Source: Caldilineaceae bacterium (GTDB lineage Bacteria; Chloroflexota; Anaerolineae; Caldilineales; Caldilineaceae). From it: a DNA stretch of 64,000 bases. Made by a program: the position numbers and the translations under genes. This document shows, piece after piece, positions 59,064 to 64,000 of this stretch (position 1 is its first letter; every line of letters starts with the position of its first letter). The stretch is from NCBI GenBank assembly GCA_019637645.1, contig JAHBVH010000039.1:17179-81178 (forward strand). Direction: 5' to 3'. Under the pieces are notes generated by a model. That model was not told the DNA's origin, made no database searches, and was given only the letters and a program-made list of their open reading frames with translations.

Positions 59064-61109
59064 TCATTGGGCTGTGGTGAGGAGGGGGTGAAGAGGCCGA
59101 GCCGCTAACCGGGGTTCATGAGTTGGCTCTTCATGCCCTTGGCTAGGTATTGGGGATTGAGGTGCGGGCTGGTATTCGGGCAAGAGGAGGTGTAGCAAGC
59201 GGAGAACGCCGTCAGCATCGTTGGCGAGGGCGGTGAGAATGAGGCGCTCGATGGAGTGGGTGAGATCGGAGGGCAAGGAATGGCTGGCATTGTGGGCAAC
59301 AAGGATTTTCTGATGCTGGGTGGGTGCATAGGCTTCGTTGGGGGTAAACATCTCTTCAAAGAGCTTCTCGCCAGGGCGGAGGCCGGTGAATTCGATGTCA
59401 ATATCCTTGCCGACAGTTAAGCCAGAGAGTTCGATGAGGTCTTTGGCGAGATCGACAATGCGAACGGGATCACCCATATCGAGCATGAGAACCTCGCCGC
59501 CACGCCCGACCACGGCGGCTTGGAGGACGAGTTGGACGGCCTCTGGGATGGTCATGAAGTAGCGGAGCATGTCGGGATGAGTGACGGTGACGGGACCGCC
59601 TGCGGCAATCTGATGTTTGAAGGTGTGGATGACACTGCCGCGACTGCCAAGGACATTGCCAAAGCGGACGACTTGATAGAAGCGGCCACTGGTGCGAGCG
59701 GCTTGGAGGACGAGGAGTTCGGCGGTACGTTTGCTGGCCCCCATGACGTTGGTGGGATTGACGGCCTTATCGGTGGAGATCATGACAAAGCGCTCGACCT
59801 TGGCCTGTTGGGCGGCGTCGAGGAGAATCTTGGTGCCCCAGACATTGTTGGTGATGGCCTCAACGGGATTCTGTTCCATGAGGGGGACATGTTTGTGGGC
59901 AGCGGCATGGAAGACAACGTGAGGACGATGTTCCTTGAAGATGGCGTTGATGCGGGCGGGGAAGCGCAGGTCGGCGATGACGGGGGTGAGGAGCGTTGGG
60001 CGATAGCTGGCCGGCTGGCTGGCCTGGGTCTCGTTTTGGAGGCGCTGCAATTCGTTGGAGATCTCGAAGATCGAGTTTTCGCCATGGCCGACCAAAAGCA
60101 ACTGAGCGGGTCGGCAGCGGAGAATCTGGCGACAGAGCTCACTGCCAATCGAGCCACCGCCCCCGGTGACGAGGATGCGTTTGCCCTGGAGTTGTTGGTT
60201 GACGGCGAGGGTGTCGGTTTGGATGGGGGCGCGGCGGAGGAGATCTTCGATCTGGACGTTGCGGAGGTGGCTAAAGCTGATGGTGCCATTGAGCAACTCG
60301 TGGAGACCGGGCATGATTTGCGTGGCGACACCGGCGCGGCGGCAGAGTTGGGTGATTTCGCGGATGACGGTGCCGGGTGCGGTGGGCATGGCGATGATGA
60401 CACGGTCGATGGGCTGTGCTTGGAGCAACTGTGGCAGGCGTTGGCGTCCGCCATAGACAGGGATGCCATGAATCTGCATGCCATGTTTGGCGGGGTCGTC
60501 ATCGAGGAAGGCGACCGGATGGAGGTGGATCAAGTCGTTGCTGCGCATCTCGCGGGCAAGGAGGGCGCCGGTGTAGCCTGCGCCGACAATGGCGACATGC
60601 AGGATGGGCGTGGGGCGGTCGTGAGTCCGCAGGCTTTGGTGGGTGGGTGCCCAACTTTCGGTGAGGCGAATGCTGGCGCGAAAGCCGCCGATCCACAGGA
60701 AGCAAAGCATGGCATCGATGAGGGGAACGGAGCGCGGTAAGTTGAACCAGGGGAGGGTGAGCCGCGCCAGGAGGTAGCTGACGGTGACCAGGAAGGTGGC
60801 ATAGATGATGGCGAGGCCGATTTGGGCGAGTTCGAGGCTGCTGACAAAGCGCCAGTAGCGGCGGTAGAGGCCATAGTGTTGAAAGATGAGCAAGCGGATG
60901 ACAAGTGCTGCCAGCGTGTATAGCAGCAAGGACGCTTGATAGTATTCCCAATTGAAGAGTTCGTCGGTGCGCAGGTAGAGGGCGAGCGTGGGGGTGAGCA
61001 CCAAGGCCAGCACATCAAACAACAGAAAATGGCGATTGCGGAGGCGCCGCAAGAGGCCCACCGAGGTGACTAGATAGCGTTGTGGGAAAAGCATACAGGC
61101 AGCTCTCAT
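59064..61109 (-). CDS. Membrane-bound nucleotide-sugar 4,6-dehydratase, FlaA1/CapD/PglF type
   Basis: Sugar-nucleotide modifying enzyme, probably converting UDP-GlcNAc to a 4-keto-6-deoxy sugar. An N-terminal membrane part with four helices (about residues 25-150) is followed by a CoA-binding-like Rossmann fold (HVAIVGAGYTGALLAREM, about 170-187) and the SDR dehydratase domain with GGGGSIGSELCRQIL (about 317-331), HAAAHKHVPLMEQNP and ISTDKAVNPTNVMGASKR, where Met replaces the usual Tyr of SDR enzymes, as in PglF/WbpM. VRFGNVLGSRGSVI completes the match. The DNA is visibly richer in G and C than neighbouring genes and opens a long antisense frame. The aminotransferase that would act next is just upstream. 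Confidence 0.9.
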   Translation of the reverse strand: MRAACMLFPQRYLVTSVGLLRRLRNRHFLLFDVLALVLTPTLALYLRTDELFNWEYYQASLLLYTLAALVIRLLIFQHYGLYRRYWRFVSSLELAQIGLAIIYATFLVTVSYLLARLTLPWFNLPRSVPLIDAMLCFLWIGGFRASIRLTESWAPTHQSLRTHDRPTPILHVAIVGAGYTGALLAREMRSNDLIHLHPVAFLDDDPAKHGMQIHGIPVYGGRQRLPQLLQAQPIDRVIIAMPTAPGTVIREITQLCRRAGVATQIMPGLHELLNGTISFSHLRNVQIEDLLRRAPIQTDTLAVNQQLQGKRILVTGGGGSIGSELCRQILRCRPAQLLLVGHGENSIFEISNELQRLQNETQASQPASYRPTLLTPVIADLRFPARINAIFKEHRPHVVFHAAAHKHVPLMEQNPVEAITNNVWGTKILLDAAQQAKVERFVMISTDKAVNPTNVMGASKRTAELLVLQAARTSGRFYQVVRFGNVLGSRGSVIHTFKHQIAAGGPVTVTHPDMLRYFMTIPEAVQLVLQAAVVGRGGEVLMLDMGDPVRIVDLAKDLIELSGLTVGKDIDIEFTGLRPGEKLFEEMFTPNEAYAPTQHQKILVAHNASHSLPSDLTHSIERLILTALANDADGVLRLLHLLLPEYQPAPQSPIPSQGHEEPTHEPRLAARPLHPLLTTAQ

Positions 61110-61470
61110 TCTAGCGTTCCGCTCTACTTCTTTGTTTCATGCTATTTTATAGTAATATCCGACTTTCTATGCTTTCATTTTAATTAGTTGGCTTACATTT
61201 TTATGTAAGTACTTACGGAATGGCCTTTGCTCCTATAGCTGATGAAACCTTCGATCAGCTATGCACGGTTGGTTGACGCGATGATGCCCTACGGCGAAAC
61301 CGATAAATCTCAGGCAGTTAGGTCTCAGTCAGTTCAGCGTAGCAGAATATCCTAAATGAGGGGCAGATATACGTGGATGAAAGCGCGGTTAGCTGGTGCG
61401 CTGTTGGGCAGTATAACTAGAGAGCTAACAGGTTTTCCAAATCTGTTAGCTCTTGCTTATGTACATAACG
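61110..61470. other. 361-bp spacer between aminotransferase and dehydratase genes
   Basis: Same-strand spacer, AT-rich near 61140-61240 where the dehydratase promoter is expected, with one family hairpin at 61421-61453. No small gene recognised. Confidence 0.4.
61421..61453. repeat. Dispersed 3'-end hairpin, 15-bp stem
   Basis: agagctaacaggttt-tcc-aaatctgttagctct, one G-U-type mismatch, same 3-nt loop as the 57052 element. Follows the aminotransferase stop on the minus strand. Confidence 0.8.
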
Positions 61471-62691
61471 CTATCGATAAAAGAGCGCATATATTGCATC
61501 GACCACGCGTCTTAAGTCTACCTCTGTCAAATTGGTACCCGAGGGTAAGCAGAGACCCTGCTCAAACAATGTTTCTGCTACACCACCGCCGATAACGGGG
61601 CAATCTTTAAAGATGGGTTGCAGGTGCATTGGCTTCCATACGGGGCGGGCTTCGATATTTTGGGCTTCCAGGGTTGCCCGAATCTCTTCCCGCGTTGCTC
61701 CAAATTCAGCCGGGTTGACAGTAATACAGGTGAGCCAACGTGTATGTCGCCCCCAAGTTGCTTCCGGCATAAAAGCAATCCCCGGTAGGGAAGCTAGTGC
61801 CTGTTGGTAGTAATCGAAATTGCGTCGGCGGCCCTGAACGCGTTCCTCTAATACTCGCAGTTGACCACGGCCAATACCAGCCAAGATATTACTTAGACGA
61901 TAATTATATCCAATTTGGGAATGTTGGTAATGGGGGGCATTATCGCGCGCCTGTGTAGCAAGTTTTTTTGCTTGGTTAATCAGGTGGATATCATGCGAAA
62001 CAAGCATCCCACCGCCAGATGTGGTGATAATTTTATTGCCATTAAAGGAATAAATGCCCGTTTTGCCAAAGGTCCCCGGTGCGCGACCTTGGTAACTACT
62101 GCCTAATGCTTCGGCTGCATCCTCGATCAGCGGAATACCATAGTGGTTGCAGCTGGCTATAATAGGATTCAGATCGGCACTTTGCCCATAAAGATGGACG
62201 ACCACCACTGCTTTGGGTAATTTCCCTTTACGGGCCTTGGCGGCCAAGGTTTCGGTCAATAGGTGAGGATCCATATTCCATGAGCTTAATTCACTATCGA
62301 CAAATATAGGTCGTCCGCCCAAATAGACGATAGGATTCGCACTTGCCGAAAAAGTGAAGGTAGAGACTAAGACATCATCACCTATACCAACATCCGCTAA
62401 TAAGAGGGCCAAGTGGAGTGCGGCTGTACCCGAACTAAGAGCTGCTGCGTAGGGCGAACCAACCAAATCCGCAAATTCTTCTTCAAAAGCGGTTACATGA
62501 GGCCCAATGGGTGCGATCCAATTCGTGGCAAAAGCCTCGGCTATAAATTCTTGCTCCAGACCAGACATATGAGGGGCAGACAGATAGATACGGGATGCAT
62601 TGGTTGTAACTGGCAGCGGGGTAGGTTGCCCATTGGGGGGTAAGCTTATAACATTTGGATCTCTAGGGACAGATATGGTCACCATCGACAC
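61471..62691 (-). CDS. DegT/DnrJ/EryC1/StrS aminotransferase, PglE-like
   Basis: PLP enzyme that aminates a keto sugar nucleotide, most likely the 4-keto product of the neighbouring dehydratase. Family motifs: NRIYLSAPHMSGLEQEFI, LSSGTAALHLAL (phosphate site), EDAAEALGSSYQGRAPGTFG, and the PLP lysine in YSFNGNKIITTSGGG. C-terminal ARPVWKPMHLQPIF is typical. GTG 62691 was chosen because AAAGG is six to seven bases upstream. It lies between the glycosyltransferase and the dehydratase on one strand, completing an N-acetylamino-sugar route. Product not determined. Confidence 0.9.
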   Translation of the reverse strand: MSMVTISVPRDPNVISLPPNGQPTPLPVTTNASRIYLSAPHMSGLEQEFIAEAFATNWIAPIGPHVTAFEEEFADLVGSPYAAALSSGTAALHLALLLADVGIGDDVLVSTFTFSASANPIVYLGGRPIFVDSELSSWNMDPHLLTETLAAKARKGKLPKAVVVVHLYGQSADLNPIIASCNHYGIPLIEDAAEALGSSYQGRAPGTFGKTGIYSFNGNKIITTSGGGMLVSHDIHLINQAKKLATQARDNAPHYQHSQIGYNYRLSNILAGIGRGQLRVLEERVQGRRRNFDYYQQALASLPGIAFMPEATWGRHTRWLTCITVNPAEFGATREEIRATLEAQNIEARPVWKPMHLQPIFKDCPVIGGGVAETLFEQGLCLPSGTNLTEVDLRRVVDAIYALFYR

Positions 62692-62875
62692 AGATAGCCT
62701 TTCTATACAGAACGACTGACGACGCGGGTTGGTACCCCAATAGCGATTACCCGGTCTGGTAGATTACAATGCATGAACATACTAGACACATATTTGTTTG
62801 ATGAAAAGAATCAGAGGCATAATCAGTGTTGCTCTTGCCTAGGCAAGACCAAGCTGTACCCCCTGGAGGGTAAAG

Positions 62876-62904
62876 ACCTGACAGATTTTTAAAATCTGTC
62901 AGGT
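62876..62904. repeat. Dispersed 3'-end hairpin, 14-bp stem
   Basis: acctgacagatttt-t-aaaatctgtcaggt, followed by a T-run on the plus strand. Lies 62 bp after the glycosyltransferase stop on the minus strand. Confidence 0.8.
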
Positions 62905-62965
62905 TTTGTTGGTTAATTTTTGATATGCGGTATGCATCACAATCAAAAACTTAATCAGTGCTGGA

Positions 62966-64000
62966 TTAAGCCGCCGTAAAATAGTTGTCTCCTTGGGTTA
63001 CATTCTGTAAAATTGCTTCTATTTGTGCGATCAAGTTGTCACGGTGATAAGTTGTGCTAATGAGATGTAAACCATTGCGGCCCATCTTTTGTCGATCCTC
63101 TTCGGGCATTGAATAAAGTAGACGAATCGTTTCTGCTAATATTTTTGCATCTTCTGGTGGACAAGCCAGGCCAGCACCAGCCCTGAGGATCAGATCCGAT
63201 ACATCCCCTTCCACCGCGGCTAAAATGGGTTTGCCACTTGCCATGTAGGCAAAGATTTTGTGCGGAATCGTAATCCGAAAAAGTGGCTCATCACGCAAGT
63301 GTACTAGCAATACATCGGCTAGCGCATAGAGAAGAGGCATTTCACTGACAGGGTAGCGCCCTATAAATTTTATATTCTGTAAATTATGTTTCTTGGCGAG
63401 AGCTTGCAAGGATGATAGGGCTATGCCATCGCCTACGATGACAAACTGCACCCTTGGTAAATCTCCAAGCATGACGGCTGCCTCAACGACGGTTTGCAAG
63501 CCTTGCGCTTTCCCAATATTGCCGGCAAACATGATATTAAAGCGATTCGCCATAGCTAAACTTTGTGCTTTGGTTGGATCGGGCGGCACTGGATAATAAA
63601 CTGCCGTATCTACCCAATTTGAAATGACATGAAGCTTCTCCGCTGTCACCCCTTTCGTCAATAAATTTGTGCGAAACCCAGGAGAAATGATACAGATAGA
63701 TGCAGCATATGCGTATACCCACTGAGAAAACTGTGCGATCCATTTCAGGATGGTTTTATTGTTAAGCATGCCTGTCGCTTCGAGCGTTTCCGGCCACATA
63801 TCCTGAATTTGGTAGACAAAGGGGATACGCCACAATCGGCTGAGGAAGATGGCGGGCAAACCTACGGTTAATGGTGGGTGGTAAACAAACATAACATTGG
63901 GTGGGCTAATGAGCCAGAAACCCAAGAGCATGCTAGAGAAAGCAAAGGACAGATAATTCAGCATGCGTAGTAGCTTGGATTGGCTATGATCAGGATAGAG
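62966..64000 (-). CDS. Glycosyltransferase family 4 (WbuB-like), 5' end outside window
   Basis: Transfers a sugar from a nucleotide donor onto the growing surface glycan. GT-B fold signs: QIQDMWPETLEATGML, ISNWVDTAVYYP, FNIMFAGNIGKAQGLQTVVEA (start of the C-terminal Rossmann half), FIGRYPVSEMPLLYALADVLLVHL and the donor-binding IPHKIFAYMASGKPIL with a trailing Glu. The ATG at 63964 is not the start: the frame stays open to the right edge with LYPDHSQSKLLR before it, a conserved WbuB-type segment, so the true N-terminus is beyond the window. Shares direction with the aminotransferase and dehydratase genes. Confidence 0.88.
   Translation of the reverse strand, partial: LYPDHSQSKLLRMLNYLSFAFSSMLLGFWLISPPNVMFVYHPPLTVGLPAIFLSRLWRIPFVYQIQDMWPETLEATGMLNNKTILKWIAQFSQWVYAYAASICIISPGFRTNLLTKGVTAEKLHVISNWVDTAVYYPVPPDPTKAQSLAMANRFNIMFAGNIGKAQGLQTVVEAAVMLGDLPRVQFVIVGDGIALSSLQALAKKHNLQNIKFIGRYPVSEMPLLYALADVLLVHLRDEPLFRITIPHKIFAYMASGKPILAAVEGDVSDLILRAGAGLACPPEDAKILAETIRLLYSMPEEDRQKMGRNGLHLISTTYHRDNLIAQIEAILQNVTQGDNYFTAA

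Noticed and set aside
59520..60740. 406-codon open frame on the plus strand
   Set aside because: It lies entirely antisense to the FlaA1/CapD-type gene, reads as low-complexity Asp/Gly/Ala-rich sequence with no motif, and is explained by the high G+C and codon bias of the real gene.
1..64000. tRNA genes, CRISPR arrays, insertion sequences, prophage integrase
   Set aside because: No T-loop/anticodon pattern, no regularly spaced direct repeats and no transposase or integrase motifs were seen by reading; small or degenerate ones could be missed without computation.

Overview
The window looks like chromosomal DNA of a filamentous or surface-living member of the Chloroflexota; this is inferred from gene content, with no rRNA gene to confirm it. 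Pointers are secreted proteins with long Thr/Pro linkers, SdrD-B/DUF11 adhesin-like repeats, C-termini ending in a Tyr-Leu-Pro-Val motif, a gamma-alpha fused 2-oxoacid:ferredoxin oxidoreductase, and a DUF4012 / tyrosine-kinase exopolysaccharide locus. No tRNA, rRNA, CRISPR array, transposase or integrase was recognised.

Layout. 1-10.7 kb: the end of a tandem-haem protein, an RND efflux pump with its lipoprotein adaptor and TetR regulator, a secreted SH3b/beta-propeller protein and a dihaem lipoprotein cytochrome. 10.9-20.8 kb: a Pat-like acyl-CoA synthetase/acetyltransferase, a cysteine-free uracil-DNA glycosylase, an M20 amidohydrolase, a large adhesin-like protein, and a nucleoside hydrolase divergent from a GntR-type regulator. 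21-29.4 kb: korAB, then a cysteine hydrolase, PlsC, a SirB1-like protein, an unknown 573-aa protein and a DUF72 protein. 29.9-33 kb: two convergent ammonium transporters. 33.7-43.6 kb: a Ser/Thr kinase, a membrane/PHP/PrsW group, a secreted anchored protein, a GGDEF protein with two membrane modules, and purM-purN. 44.4-47 kb: an AT-rich stretch with a strong promoter, a 19-codon leader ORF and three unknown overlapping or closely spaced genes, then two further unknown genes and typA. 49.3-64 kb: a surface polysaccharide locus (DUF4012 protein, low-molecular-weight tyrosine phosphatase, Wzz-type tyrosine kinase, O-antigen-ligase-like protein, HlyD-like lipoprotein, secreted glycosidase-like protein, FlaA1/CapD-type dehydratase, DegT aminotransferase, glycosyltransferase) running off the right edge.

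How the parts work together. The polysaccharide locus has sugar-nucleotide modification (dehydratase plus aminotransferase), transfer (glycosyltransferase), polymerisation (ligase/polymerase) and control of chain length by a kinase/phosphatase pair. The pump genes appear to be under the adjacent TetR protein: one palindrome sits at the regulator's own start site and another in the pump promoter. Many 3' gene ends carry perfect hairpins with 1-3-nt loops and a shared core but no U-tract; these form a dispersed family. Two genes (typA and the unknown at 46.1 kb) have a terminator-like hairpin between a recognisable promoter element and the start codon, suggesting attenuation.
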